Part shown: piece after piece, positions 25,173 to 34,165 of the stretch | Numbering within the stretch: position 1 is the stretch's first letter | How the letters are laid out: each line of letters starts with the position of its first letter | Assembly: GCA_021846505.1 (NCBI GenBank) | Contig: JAJZWV010000030.1 | Location: 1 to 44,005, forward strand | Direction: 5' to 3' | Length of the DNA: 44,005 nt | Source: Bacillota bacterium | GTDB lineage: Bacteria; Bacillota; Sulfobacillia; Sulfobacillales; JAIMBI01 | Notes under the pieces: model-generated | Databases searched by the model: none | What the model saw: the letters and a program-made list of their open reading frames with translations, nothing else | Told to the model about the DNA's origin: nothing | Made by a program: the position numbers and the translations under genes

Positions 25173-27617
25173 ATGGCTAACCCCAGAGTGCAGCTGACGG
25201 TTCATGTTGCAGCACCGCGCGAGCGGCCGGCTGCCTGGCGGTCGTGGCTTGAGGAATCCGCGGGCGAGGCCACCGTCGTGGAGACGCCGCTGGCTGCGGC
25301 CCAGCTGTCGCGGTGGCTTGGCCGGTGGGGCCGTGCTACCCCGGCGGTGGTGGCTTGGGAGACGCGAGCGGCCGATATCCCCCTGTGGTGCGCGGTCTTG
25401 GCGCCCGCCTTGGCCGCCGCGCTTCCGGCCACCTCACCCTACCAGGCGGCGCCGGGGGCGGGGGCCGCCGTGCTGTCGGCCGTGCGCATCGCCCACGACC
25501 GGGGGGTGCCGCTGGCGCGCCTCGAGGATCTGGACCCCGCATTGTCCGAGGCCATGGCGGCGGGGTGGAGACTTTGGGACCGAGTTGGCTGGGGCGGTGC
25601 CGCCGCGCTGGCGGCCGGCGTGCCGCCCGAGGGCCCGCTGGCGGTGTATGGCGCCGTGGATGCGGCGCGCGACTGGGTGCTGGGCCAGGCACGCCGGCGG
25701 CCGGTGAAGGTGTTTCTGGCCTCGCGAGGCGCCCGCTATGCGCCGACCCCTCCACTGGAGTGGTGGGCGCGCCAGGGAGCGCGGGTGGAAGACGCGCGGC
25801 CCGAGCGGGCCGCAGCCGATCGCGAGCCCCTGTGGGTGGGGGTGCGCCACCCCGATGACAGCCGCTGGGCGGTGGACAGCGCTCTGCGGTCGGATCCTGG
25901 GGGCGATGTCCTGGTGGTGGCGCCTCCTGGCCAGGCAGAGGCTTTGGCGCGGGACTTGCGCGGCTTGGGGTGGCGGGCGGCCGCTCACCCCGCCTCGCCG
26001 GCGCCCCTAGCGGAGTGGGCGGCGTGGGAAGCCTCCGTCGAGCAGCCGCCCGCGCCCGCGCTCATGGAGTGGGTGCGCCGGCTCCCCCAAGCGTCGGCGG
26101 TGGCCGACGCCGAGCAGGTGTTCAAGCACCTGGGCTACCCGGACAAGTGGCCAGCGGCCGTGCGGGCGGCGCACCGCAGCATGGCGGCCGCGCGCACGGC
26201 CATGCTGGCGGCGCCCACTTGGGCGGCGGCGAGCCGCCACCAAGCTCGCTGGCGCCAGGCGGCTGGGGTGGGGGCCGGGCGCGAGCGGCCAGCGCTGGCC
26301 ATTTGGGATGCCGCAGAAGTGCTGCCGGCGCCCGACAGTGTGGAAGCTTGGATGGCGGCTGAGCTGGCGGCTCGGGAAGATGGGATTCTGCCAGGCGCCG
26401 TGGACGTCTGGGTGGTGGAATCCGATGCAGCCGCGGCGGGATTTACGCCGTCCACCCTCATAGTGCTGGAGGGGGCGGGCTCTGAAGACGCCCTGGGGAC
26501 GGCCGAGGTGCCGGCGATATTGACCGAGCGGGTGCGCGCCCGGCTGGGGCTGCCCACCGCCGGCGCGCGCCGCGAGGACTTGCACCAGCGCCGGATTCAG
26601 CTGGCGGCGTCGGCCGCACAGGTGGTGGCGGTGGTCGCTGGCCCGGAGGCCAAGGCGCCCGGCGGCGTGCGCTGGGTAGATCCCCCCACCGCGCGTGGTG
26701 CGGGCCTCGGATCCGCACTGGGCCGAGAGCTCCCCAGCTTCGGCCCCTTTGATGGGCAGTTTCTGCCGGCCGCAGTGCCCGGCCCCCGCAGTGCGAGCGG
26801 ATTCGAGCGCTTTGGCCGCTGCCCTCTGCAGTATGCCTGGCGGGCACTGGGCATCGAGCCGGCGATTACCCCCAGTGCGGACGCGGACCCGCGCTCGGTG
26901 GGGCTTTGGATGCACCGGGTGCTGGCCCAGACGGCCGGCCAAGTTCCTCCGCCGCCCATCAGCCAGCTGGAGGCGCTGTTGCAGGAAGCCATGCGGGAGG
27001 AACCCCCGGCGGCCAGCGTGCTGCCCGGCCTGCTGGCAGGACGGCTCGAGGGGCTGGCCGCCGACTTAGCTGAAGTGCTGGCTGCCAACCCACCCCGGCC
27101 GGAGGATCACCTCCACACCGAATGGAGCTGGGAGCTGTCGTGGCAGAGCCAGCCGCTCACGGGCCGGATGGATCGCGTAGAGCAGCGTGCGGACGGCACG
27201 GTGCTGGTCGTGGACTACAAGTCCGGCACCGTGGATGCGGGCAAAGTGAACCCCACCCACATCCAGCTGGCCCTGTACGCCCGTGCCGCCAGCGAGGCGC
27301 TGCACGTGCCTTTGGACAGCGTGTCGGCGGCCTACTGGGGCATTCGCCGGGAAAGCGGATTCGCCCAAAAGATGCTGGAGCCGCCCACCAGCGCGCGCTG
27401 GGAAGAGGCTGAAGCCATCATGGCGGGTGTAGTGGAGCGGACGGCCGCGGGTGCTCTCTACATGTTCCCATCGGCCGGAGCCTGCCGCGCCTGCGACTGG
27501 CGCGCGGCCTGCCCCAGCAGCGCCGAGGCGCTGGGGCGGCAGAAAGTGGCCGGCGCAAGTGGTTTTGCGGCGCTGTGGCCCGGCCGCGGAGAGGAAGATG
27601 GCGATGCACCCGATTGA
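25173..27617 (+). CDS. AddB-like PD-(D/E)XK nuclease with candidate Fe-S cysteines
   Basis: An 814-residue protein whose C-terminal third is a RecB/AddB-type nuclease: FERFGRCPLQYAW (first Cys), then GRMDRVEQRADGTVLVVDYKSG (the D...DxK catalytic core), then CRACDWRAAC near the end. The single upstream Cys plus three clustered Cys matches the Fe-S cluster of AddB/Cas4-type nucleases. The N-terminal two-thirds lacks a Walker A motif and is probably a degenerate helicase-like scaffold; AddB of Bacillus is longer (about 1150 residues). The start at 25173 has GGAGG 5 nt upstream; an ATG 12 nt earlier is part of that site. Its end overlaps the helicase gene by 20 bp, so the two products probably form one helicase-nuclease for double-strand-break repair. 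Confidence 0.85.
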   Translation: MANPRVQLTVHVAAPRERPAAWRSWLEESAGEATVVETPLAAAQLSRWLGRWGRATPAVVAWETRAADIPLWCAVLAPALAAALPATSPYQAAPGAGAAVLSAVRIAHDRGVPLARLEDLDPALSEAMAAGWRLWDRVGWGGAAALAAGVPPEGPLAVYGAVDAARDWVLGQARRRPVKVFLASRGARYAPTPPLEWWARQGARVEDARPERAAADREPLWVGVRHPDDSRWAVDSALRSDPGGDVLVVAPPGQAEALARDLRGLGWRAAAHPASPAPLAEWAAWEASVEQPPAPALMEWVRRLPQASAVADAEQVFKHLGYPDKWPAAVRAAHRSMAAARTAMLAAPTWAAASRHQARWRQAAGVGAGRERPALAIWDAAEVLPAPDSVEAWMAAELAAREDGILPGAVDVWVVESDAAAAGFTPSTLIVLEGAGSEDALGTAEVPAILTERVRARLGLPTAGARREDLHQRRIQLAASAAQVVAVVAGPEAKAPGGVRWVDPPTARGAGLGSALGRELPSFGPFDGQFLPAAVPGPRSASGFERFGRCPLQYAWRALGIEPAITPSADADPRSVGLWMHRVLAQTAGQVPPPPISQLEALLQEAMREEPPAASVLPGLLAGRLEGLAADLAEVLAANPPRPEDHLHTEWSWELSWQSQPLTGRMDRVEQRADGTVLVVDYKSGTVDAGKVNPTHIQLALYARAASEALHVPLDSVSAAYWGIRRESGFAQKMLEPPTSARWEEAEAIMAGVVERTAAGALYMFPSAGACRACDWRAACPSSAEALGRQKVAGASGFAALWPGRGEEDGDAPD

Positions 27618-30030
27618 CGAGGCGGTGCGCGAGCGCGTCCGCCAGGGGCTGGATGAAAACCTGGCGGTAGTGGCCAGCGCGGGTACAGGCAAAACCACCC
27701 TCTTGGTGGACCGAGTGGTGGCGGGGGTGGCCCGCGGTGTGTACCGCCCCTCGGGGGTGGTGCTGGTGACGTTTCTCAAAAACGCCTGCGATGAGCTGGA
27801 GCGCCGGCTGGCAGAGCGGCTGCAGGCTGCCGCGGCGTCGGCGGGCGGCGCGGAGCGGGAGCGGCTCGCGGCGGCGCTGGCCGCGCGCTCGCAGTTTCGC
27901 ATCACGACGCTCCATGCGCTGGGCCATCGCCTGCTGACGCGCTATGCCCTCGAGGCGCAGCTGGCCCCCGATGCCGAGGTGTGGGACGCCGTGGAGACGG
28001 AGCGGCAGCGCCAGCGTTGCCTGGCCGAGTGGCTGGCGCACGTGCCGCCGGAGCATGAGCCGCGCCTGCGGGAGCTGGCCCGCCATGGGTTTACCTTCAG
28101 CCAGATCCAAAAGCTCATGCCGGCGCTCCGCTATGTGCACCCAGCTGCACTGGGTGCTTCCACCCCGATTTCCGCCCAGGCGCTGTTGGACAACTTCTGG
28201 GAGCGGCTGGTGCCGCTCACCGAGCGGGCCCGGCAGGCGGCCGGCGCAGGCGACCCCGCTCGCCAGGTGGTGGAGGCGATCCAGGCGGACGTCGAGCGGC
28301 GCCGCCTATACGGCGCGGCGCGGTCGGCAGGGCTGGTGCTGTCTTGGAAGTTTCCCAAGACCAACGTGGGCCAGCAGGCAAACTGGCGTCCGCACGAAGC
28401 TTGGCTGAAGGAGCAGAAAGATGAGCTAAAGCGCATGGCCGAGGAGCTCCACACCTGGCAGCAGGACACGCTGGCCCAGCTGATGGGCAGCGTCTGCGAG
28501 TTGGCCGCCAGCTTTGAGCAGGCGTTCTTGGCGTGGCGGCGCGAGCGCCGCGGCATTACGTTCGAGGACCAACAGAATTTGGCGCTGTCGCTGCTGCGCG
28601 ACCATCCCGCCGTGAGGCGGGAAGTGGCCGGCAGCATCACCACGCTGTTGGTGGATGAATTTCAGGACACCGCACCTGCGCAGGTTGAGCTGGTGCAGTG
28701 GCTGGCAGCCAACCCGGCTGAGGACCGCCCGGATCCGGACCGGCCGCCGGCCGGCCGCCTGGTGCTGATGGGAGACCCAAAGCAGTCGATTTACCGGTTT
28801 CAAGGGGCCAACCTCAAGAACGCCATGAGCTGGATTGACCGATTGGTGGCTTCGGGCGCGGCCCAGCCGGTTGCCCTCACCGCAAATTTTCGGAGCCATC
28901 CCGGCGTGCTGGCCCCGGTCAATGAGCTGTTTGGCCCGCTGTGGGCGGACAGCGAGCCCGGCGGCGAAGATCCGCCCTACGATGAGCTGGTGCCGCACCG
29001 CAAAGATCCGGCCGCGGCGCGGGTGTTTTACGAGCACCTGCCGCGAGATACGGCCCAGGCACGGCGACAGGCGGAGGCGGATCGCGTCCTCGAGATTCTG
29101 CGCAGTGCGCGCGGCCGCCCCTGGATTGACCGCAGCGGCTCGCCACGAGCCCTAGAGTTTGAGGACATGGCGGTGCTGCTGCCCAATCGGTCGGGATTTT
29201 CGCAGCTCGCGCTGCGGCTGCAGGCTGCGCACATTCCATTTCACATGGCGTCGCGCGATTTCTATCGGCGCGACGACGTGCGCGGCCTGGCGGCCGTGCT
29301 GCGGGCTGCGGTGATGCCAGAGGACCCAGTGGCCGTGCTGGCCGCGCTGCGGTCTGTGTGGCTCCGGGTCCCGGATGCGGAGCTGGCGCGGCACCATCAG
29401 GGTGGAGGCCAGTGGCATCCCGAATCCGACGGGCCAAGCCCGTCCCCGGCCGTCGCGGAGGCGTTTGGCTCGCTGCGCGACTTCGGCCGCCTGGTGCGCA
29501 CCGACGGCGTGGCCACGCTGCTGGAGCGTGTGGCGCGCCAGCGCGAAGCGGATCTGACGCAATCCGAGGCTCTGAACGTGCGACAGCTGGTGCGCTCGGC
29601 CCACGAGTACGAGCGGCGCTGGGGCTATTGGGAGTACGCCGACTGGCTGTGGCAGCACGTGGTGAACCCTTCGGACGCCGATGAAGCCGCGGCGGCCGAA
29701 GGGGTGGTCGTCACCACCGTGCACCAAGCCAAGGGCCGCGAGTGGCCGCTGGTGGTGCTGACCGGCTTCTCGGCCAAGGGACGCCGCGACGACCCGGTGC
29801 TGGTGGACACCGCGGGCACGGCGGCGGTGTCACGCTCCAAAGTGCACACCCCGCACTGGGACGCGCTCAAGGCGGCGGCCGACGAAGCCGAAGCCGCCGA
29901 GGCGCGCCGGCTCTGGTACGTCGCGCTGACCCGGGCACGGGACTACACGGTGGTGGTGGACGCCGGCCCGGGCTACCCACTGGCCGAGGGGCTGCCGCGG
30001 CAGGCCTGGCCGGACGCGCCGGCTCTCTAA
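27598..30030 (+). CDS. UvrD/AddA-like DNA helicase without nuclease domain
   Basis: A superfamily-1A helicase of 810 residues. Motif I is ASAGTGKTT (26-34), Ia VTFLKNACDEL, II LLVDEFQDTAPAQ, III LMGDPKQSIYRFQGAN, IV LTANFRSHPG, V VVTTVHQAKGREWPLVVL, and VI LWYVALTRARDY. The protein ends shortly after motif VI, so the C-terminal PD-(D/E)XK nuclease of canonical AddA (about 1230 residues) is absent. The only nuclease of the complex would be in the preceding AddB-like subunit. GGAGAGGA precedes two candidate ATGs (27598 and 27604). The 20-bp overlap with the upstream gene implies coupled translation. Confidence 0.9.
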   Translation: MAMHPIDEAVRERVRQGLDENLAVVASAGTGKTTLLVDRVVAGVARGVYRPSGVVLVTFLKNACDELERRLAERLQAAAASAGGAERERLAAALAARSQFRITTLHALGHRLLTRYALEAQLAPDAEVWDAVETERQRQRCLAEWLAHVPPEHEPRLRELARHGFTFSQIQKLMPALRYVHPAALGASTPISAQALLDNFWERLVPLTERARQAAGAGDPARQVVEAIQADVERRRLYGAARSAGLVLSWKFPKTNVGQQANWRPHEAWLKEQKDELKRMAEELHTWQQDTLAQLMGSVCELAASFEQAFLAWRRERRGITFEDQQNLALSLLRDHPAVRREVAGSITTLLVDEFQDTAPAQVELVQWLAANPAEDRPDPDRPPAGRLVLMGDPKQSIYRFQGANLKNAMSWIDRLVASGAAQPVALTANFRSHPGVLAPVNELFGPLWADSEPGGEDPPYDELVPHRKDPAAARVFYEHLPRDTAQARRQAEADRVLEILRSARGRPWIDRSGSPRALEFEDMAVLLPNRSGFSQLALRLQAAHIPFHMASRDFYRRDDVRGLAAVLRAAVMPEDPVAVLAALRSVWLRVPDAELARHHQGGGQWHPESDGPSPSPAVAEAFGSLRDFGRLVRTDGVATLLERVARQREADLTQSEALNVRQLVRSAHEYERRWGYWEYADWLWQHVVNPSDADEAAAAEGVVVTTVHQAKGREWPLVVLTGFSAKGRRDDPVLVDTAGTAAVSRSKVHTPHWDALKAAADEAEAAEARRLWYVALTRARDYTVVVDAGPGYPLAEGLPRQAWPDAPAL

Positions 30031-30103
30031 CGTCCAGCTCCGACTCCGCTATCCCTCATCGGCCCGCGTCTGTGGGTTCGGACCCGGCCATATACCTCTC
30101 TGC

Positions 30104-31183
30104 ATGAGAGGCGGACGGGGGCCGGCCGGGGGGCAGGCCGTGGGTGCGCGCCGCTGGGGGCTGGTCCTGGCACTGGTGGCGGCCGGAGGCATCGCCGTGG
30201 CCTGGCTGCTAGCGCGCCCCCAGGTCGAGTGGCGCGAAAGTCGGGTCTTGGTGGCCAGCCTCCCTTACGGCGCCGGCGTGCGCGGCGCAGGGCGCTGGGT
30301 GGGGGTGGACGGGCGCACCCACGGCCCACTCTCGTTTGCGGTGGGCGGCGGTTTGGTGGCGGTTGCGGATACGTATCACCAGCGGGTGCTGTGGCATCCC
30401 CTCGGGTCCACCGACATGCCCTGGACAGCCCGGAGCCTGCCGGAGGCGATGGTGTCCAGCATTGTGTGGGATGGGGCGCGGGGCGGCTGGCTGGTGGCCG
30501 ACAGCCGCACGCATGTGATTTGGGTGGTTCGCGGCACGGGCGCGGCTCCTGCAATGCATTTGGCCACTGCCCCAGGCACCACCGTGGTGTGGGAGCAGCT
30601 GATGGCAGCGCCGCACGCCGTGTATGTGGCCTGGACGGCGGTGGGGGCCGGGCAGTTTGTCACGGCGCTGTCGCGGTATCGGCGCAGCGGCCGCGCTCAG
30701 CTGGTGGCCGCCTGGGGCCAAACCCAGCAGGGAGAGTGGGAGCCGCCCGTCCGGCCCCTCATCCGTGGGACCGCCACCAGCTACACTGTGGGCGCGGGGG
30801 GGCGCATCTATCTGCTGTCGCCCACGTCTCGGCCAGCCAAAGTGTCGCTGGCGGAGTTTACCGCGGCGGGCCAGCCTCTGTCGCACTGGATCGTCCACGT
30901 GCCGGGCGCGGTGCAGGTGAGTCGGCTGGTGGGAGAAGCACTCGGCCAGGTGTACATGGGCGTCAACTTGGGCGTCCCGAATGTGGCGGCCCGCATTTAC
31001 GCCACGGCACCCGGCGAGCCGCCGCGGCTGGAGCTTACGCTGCCACCGGCCCGCGATTTGCTGCACACCTACGTGCGGGTGGGTGCGAATGGTACGCTGT
31101 ACTGGGTGGTGTCCACACCGCAGCGCTACGAGATTTGGGCGCAGAGCCGGAGTCTCGTCGCCACCAAAGGACTCCACCTGTAG
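30104..31183 (+). CDS. Membrane-anchored hypothetical protein, possible beta-propeller
   Basis: A 359-residue protein with one N-terminal membrane anchor (WGLVLALVAAGGIAVAWLLA, about residues 18-37) and a large external domain rich in beta strands. Repeated units of the type GGGLVAVADTYHQRVLWHP, GGWLVADSRTHVIWVV, GRIYLLSPTSRPAKVSL and GTLYWVVSTPQRYEIWAQ resemble blades of a propeller or NHL/SMP-30-like domain. That is judged from pattern, not from a recognised family. It starts 73 bp after the helicase gene without a clear ribosome binding site at the ATG. Role unknown. Confidence 0.65.
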   Translation: MRGGRGPAGGQAVGARRWGLVLALVAAGGIAVAWLLARPQVEWRESRVLVASLPYGAGVRGAGRWVGVDGRTHGPLSFAVGGGLVAVADTYHQRVLWHPLGSTDMPWTARSLPEAMVSSIVWDGARGGWLVADSRTHVIWVVRGTGAAPAMHLATAPGTTVVWEQLMAAPHAVYVAWTAVGAGQFVTALSRYRRSGRAQLVAAWGQTQQGEWEPPVRPLIRGTATSYTVGAGGRIYLLSPTSRPAKVSLAEFTAAGQPLSHWIVHVPGAVQVSRLVGEALGQVYMGVNLGVPNVAARIYATAPGEPPRLELTLPPARDLLHTYVRVGANGTLYWVVSTPQRYEIWAQSRSLVATKGLHL

Positions 31184-31215
31184 GCGTTAAGCTGCAGACG
31201 GCCACCCGATCCTTT

Positions 31216-31275
31216 GAGTGGGCACGCTTGGCTGAGATCCCCGCCAACCCGATGAACAATTTGGCTAAGAGAGGT
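31216..31275 (+). promoter_or_regulatory. TPP-riboswitch-like sequence upstream of the nucleoside phosphorylase
   Basis: In the 99-bp leader, the order GGCTGAGA, then ACCC, then TGAAC, then TTTGGCTAA follows the conserved strings of thiamine-pyrophosphate (THI-box) riboswitches, and the element sits just ahead of the ribosome binding site GAGAGGTG. However, the CCAGCG/AGGGA part and the P4/P5 pairing are missing. A competing hairpin TTGGC/GCCAA would enclose the CTGAGA string. It may be a degenerate or HMP-PP-like variant, or chance. Confidence 0.25.
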
Positions 31276-31282
31276 GTCGGCC

Positions 31283-32020
31283 ATGGAGCAGCCGCACATT
31301 ACGCCTGAAGGCTTTGTCCGGCACTTGGAGCGCCGCTTCAACCAGCCTCGCGAAAACTTCTTGGTGGGGCGCCGTGTGATGCTGAGCTACGTGGCGGGCT
31401 TGCCCGCCCTGATTGAGCACTTGTCGCTCGAAGAAGTCCCCACCCGGCTGTTTGCCAGCCCGTTTTACAGCCGGCCGGAAGCCCCGCCGGCGGACATCAC
31501 CGTGATGCGCGGGCCGATTGGCGCGCCCGCGGCGGTGGCCGCGGTGGAGGAACTCGTGGCGCTGGGCGCCCAGGAAATTTGGGTGCTGGGCTACGCGGGC
31601 AGCCTCGATCCCCGGCTCAGCTACGGGTCTCTCCTGATTCCCGATGCGGCGCATGTGGACGAAGGCACCTCGGCGCACTATGGGCGGATCGGGCTGGCCA
31701 CACCAGACCCAGGACTGCTGCACCGCGTCACCGCCGCCGCCCCAGATGCGCTGGTGGGAGCCGTTTGGACGACCGATGCCATCTATCGCGAGACACCGAG
31801 CCAAATACGGCACTATCAGGAGCAGGGGGCGATGGGGGTGGATATGGAAACGTCGGCGCTGTTTCACCTGGGCGCTCACTTGGGCGTGCCCGTCGGGGCC
31901 CTGATGGTGGTGAGTGATGAGCTTTATCACCCGTGGAACCCGGGATGGGGCACCGAGGCGGTCCAGGACGGCTGCCGCCGCGCCAGCGAAATCATGGCGG
32001 ATATGCTGACGCGACCCTAA
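31283..32020 (+). CDS. Nucleoside phosphorylase (PNP/UDP family)
   Basis: A 245-residue cytoplasmic enzyme of the PNP/uridine-phosphorylase family, which splits nucleosides with phosphate into base and pentose-1-phosphate. Visible segments are RVMLSYVAGLPALIEHL, ITVMRGPIGAPAAVAAVEELVALG (phosphate-site region), GYAGSLDPRLSYGSLLIPD, and the substrate-ribose motif GVDMETSALFHLGA followed by VSDELYHP. The ATG at 31283 is chosen because GAGAGGTG precedes it; a GTG three codons upstream also exists. Whether it prefers purine or uridine substrates is not clear from the motifs I can see. Confidence 0.88.
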   Translation: MEQPHITPEGFVRHLERRFNQPRENFLVGRRVMLSYVAGLPALIEHLSLEEVPTRLFASPFYSRPEAPPADITVMRGPIGAPAAVAAVEELVALGAQEIWVLGYAGSLDPRLSYGSLLIPDAAHVDEGTSAHYGRIGLATPDPGLLHRVTAAAPDALVGAVWTTDAIYRETPSQIRHYQEQGAMGVDMETSALFHLGAHLGVPVGALMVVSDELYHPWNPGWGTEAVQDGCRRASEIMADMLTRP

Positions 32021-32099
32021 AGCGAATGGGCAGGAACCAGCGCGGCCCTTGGCGAATTGCGGCAGCTATGTGGTCTAGATTGCGGCGAGCCCGCCCACC

Positions 32100-34004
32100 A
32101 TGGAGAAGGGTGTGACGCCTGCGCCGTTAAGTCGGCTAGCGCAGGGACGGCCCAAAGTGTTTGTCGTGCAGCCCGCGAGCGTGCTGTTGGCTGCGGTGGT
32201 GCTGTATGGCGCGTTCCAGGTGGTCGTCTCAGTCCACCGCTACTTAGCCATGCATGCGTTTGGGCTTGACCTGGGGTACTTCGAGCAGGTGATGTGGAAA
32301 ATTTCCCACGGCGACTGGTGGGCATATTCCTCGGTGCTGCAAACCCCGGCCGTGGCCGCGGACGGCTCGCTGGCGCTGTATCCGGTGGCGTATCTCTTTC
32401 GATTCGCCGGCGGCCCCTATGTGCTGTTTGTGCTGCAGGCGCTGGGCACCGCCATCGCGGCCTGGGGCGTGTATCGCGCCGCCTTGGCCCTCAGGCTGGG
32501 CGGGTGGGCCGCCTGCCTGGGCGGCTGCCTCTTGCTCCTGGCACCAGGGATTATAGGTGCGAGCCAATTCGACTACCACCCGGACTTTATTGCGCTGCCG
32601 CTTTTGGTGTGGGCGTACGTGGCCTACTTAGAGGGGCGGCGCCTGGCCTATTTTCTGCTGGGCTTGGCCGCAGTGCTGAGCAAGAACATTGCGCTGGTCG
32701 GATTTATCGGGCTGGGCGTGGGCCTTTTGGTGTACAAGCGGGACTGGCGCAGCGGCTTGACTACACTTTTGGGGAGCTTCGCCTTGGTGGCGCTGGAGTG
32801 GGGGTGGCTTTTCCCCCAGGTGTTTCATGCCCAATCCGCCAAGATTGACCTGTCGCTGTACGGGTATCTAGGCCATGGCCTGTTGGGCATAGCGCGAGGC
32901 CTAGTCGTGCACTTTCCCATCGTGGTTGCGCATGTCCTCGCCGATCCCAGCTACCTGCTGTGGGCGGTGGGGCCGCTGGCGGGACTGTGCCTGCTGGGCG
33001 GGCCTGCCCTGCCAGCCGGACTGGCGCTGGTGGTCATGAATGCGGTATCGACTTTCGCCAGCCAGCAGACGTTTACCAATCAGTATCAAGTGATGCTGAC
33101 GGGCTGGCTGGTGCTGGCGGCGATGGAGGGTGCGGCGCGCCTCAGAGTGGGCCGCCGTGCCTGGCTGGCGGTGGCGGCGGCCTTGACAGGGCTGGCGCAG
33201 TTGGCGGCCATCACGGCACGGGTGGTTCCCCTCTTTCATCTGCCGGAAGCTCCGGCAACTGCGCTCGCGTCGCAGGTTTCCCAGGTGAGGATGGCCCCGG
33301 CGACAGTCGTGTGGACGCAGAGCCGACTGGGAGCGCGCCTATACAAGTACCGAGTGCTGGGCTACGACTTGGAGATAGTGCCCGGCACGATGGTGGACGG
33401 CTTGCCGGCGCTGTGGCGCGAGGCGCCGGCCGGATGGCCCACCGCGCTGGTGGGATCCGTGCCGGTGTCCCCATACTTCGCCACGGTGCTGTCCCAGGCG
33501 ATGCATGCCGGGTACCGGGTGACGTTCCACCGAGGACGCGTATTTGTTGTCCGTGGGTCCCGGCACTTTTCACCGGTATCGGCATCGCCGGGCGGCCTTG
33601 GCTATGAGCCTTCCTCGCGCCAGTGGATTATTCCCGCGTGGACCCAGGCCAGCAAGGTGGGGGAGATTGACTGGACCGATCTGCAGCTGATTGCTCCTGC
33701 CAGGCGCCCGGGCCTGGTGTTGGCGCCGATGCTGCTGCAGCTGGCGCCCGGAGAGTATGAGGTGAGCGCGGCCGTGCGAGACGGGCCGAACGCTGACGGT
33801 GCGCTGGGAGTGGTGCGCCTAGCGGCGACCAGCGGGAGTCCTCGTGTTTCGGCCACGATTCACGCTGGGTCTCGCTTTGCCATCCTGATGCTGCACGTGA
33901 CCCACCCAAGTGCCATCGCGCTGTCGGTCGGGTCCTACGGGCATGCCGCGTGGGCGTTGGGAACCGTAACCATCACCCGGCTGGTGGCCTCCCACCATGC
34001 TTAG
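32100..34004 (+). CDS. DUF2079 polytopic membrane protein (paralogue A)
   Basis: A 634-residue membrane protein. The first about 380 residues hold some ten hydrophobic helices, with the conserved DUF2079 segments DLGYFEQVMWKISHGDWW (acidic residues in the first external loop, as in GT-C enzymes), GASQFDYHPDFIALPLL and LSKNIALVGFIGLGVGL. The C-terminal about 250 residues form an extracytoplasmic domain containing HRGRVFVVRG. The fold suggests a polyprenol-dependent sugar transferase, but no enzymatic activity is established for this domain as far as I know. It is paralogous over its whole length to the gene at 41718-43607. The start is uncertain; ATG 32100 has no strong ribosome binding site. 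Confidence 0.85.
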   Translation: MEKGVTPAPLSRLAQGRPKVFVVQPASVLLAAVVLYGAFQVVVSVHRYLAMHAFGLDLGYFEQVMWKISHGDWWAYSSVLQTPAVAADGSLALYPVAYLFRFAGGPYVLFVLQALGTAIAAWGVYRAALALRLGGWAACLGGCLLLLAPGIIGASQFDYHPDFIALPLLVWAYVAYLEGRRLAYFLLGLAAVLSKNIALVGFIGLGVGLLVYKRDWRSGLTTLLGSFALVALEWGWLFPQVFHAQSAKIDLSLYGYLGHGLLGIARGLVVHFPIVVAHVLADPSYLLWAVGPLAGLCLLGGPALPAGLALVVMNAVSTFASQQTFTNQYQVMLTGWLVLAAMEGAARLRVGRRAWLAVAAALTGLAQLAAITARVVPLFHLPEAPATALASQVSQVRMAPATVVWTQSRLGARLYKYRVLGYDLEIVPGTMVDGLPALWREAPAGWPTALVGSVPVSPYFATVLSQAMHAGYRVTFHRGRVFVVRGSRHFSPVSASPGGLGYEPSSRQWIIPAWTQASKVGEIDWTDLQLIAPARRPGLVLAPMLLQLAPGEYEVSAAVRDGPNADGALGVVRLAATSGSPRVSATIHAGSRFAILMLHVTHPSAIALSVGSYGHAAWALGTVTITRLVASHHA

Positions 34005-34074
34005 CCAGCCATTCGTTATGTGCCACGCCGAAAATCCTGTAGGGTCTCAAGCCGTGCATGAGCAGGACGGTGCG

Positions 34075-34088
34075 ACTGTGGCCACAGT
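34075..34088. repeat. 14-bp perfect palindrome in an intergenic gap
   Basis: ACTGTGGCCACAGT lies between the DUF2079 gene and the GT87-like gene, about 78 bp before the latter's start, and is flanked by two copies of GTGCATG. It could be an operator for the glycosyltransferase genes; no promoter was recognised around it. Confidence 0.4.
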
Positions 34089-34165
34089 GCATGGATGCAA
34101 AGTCGCGGGCGTCTGACATTGGAGCATCCGGTTAAGGTAGGAAATCCGCAAGGGGGCTAGGGTAC

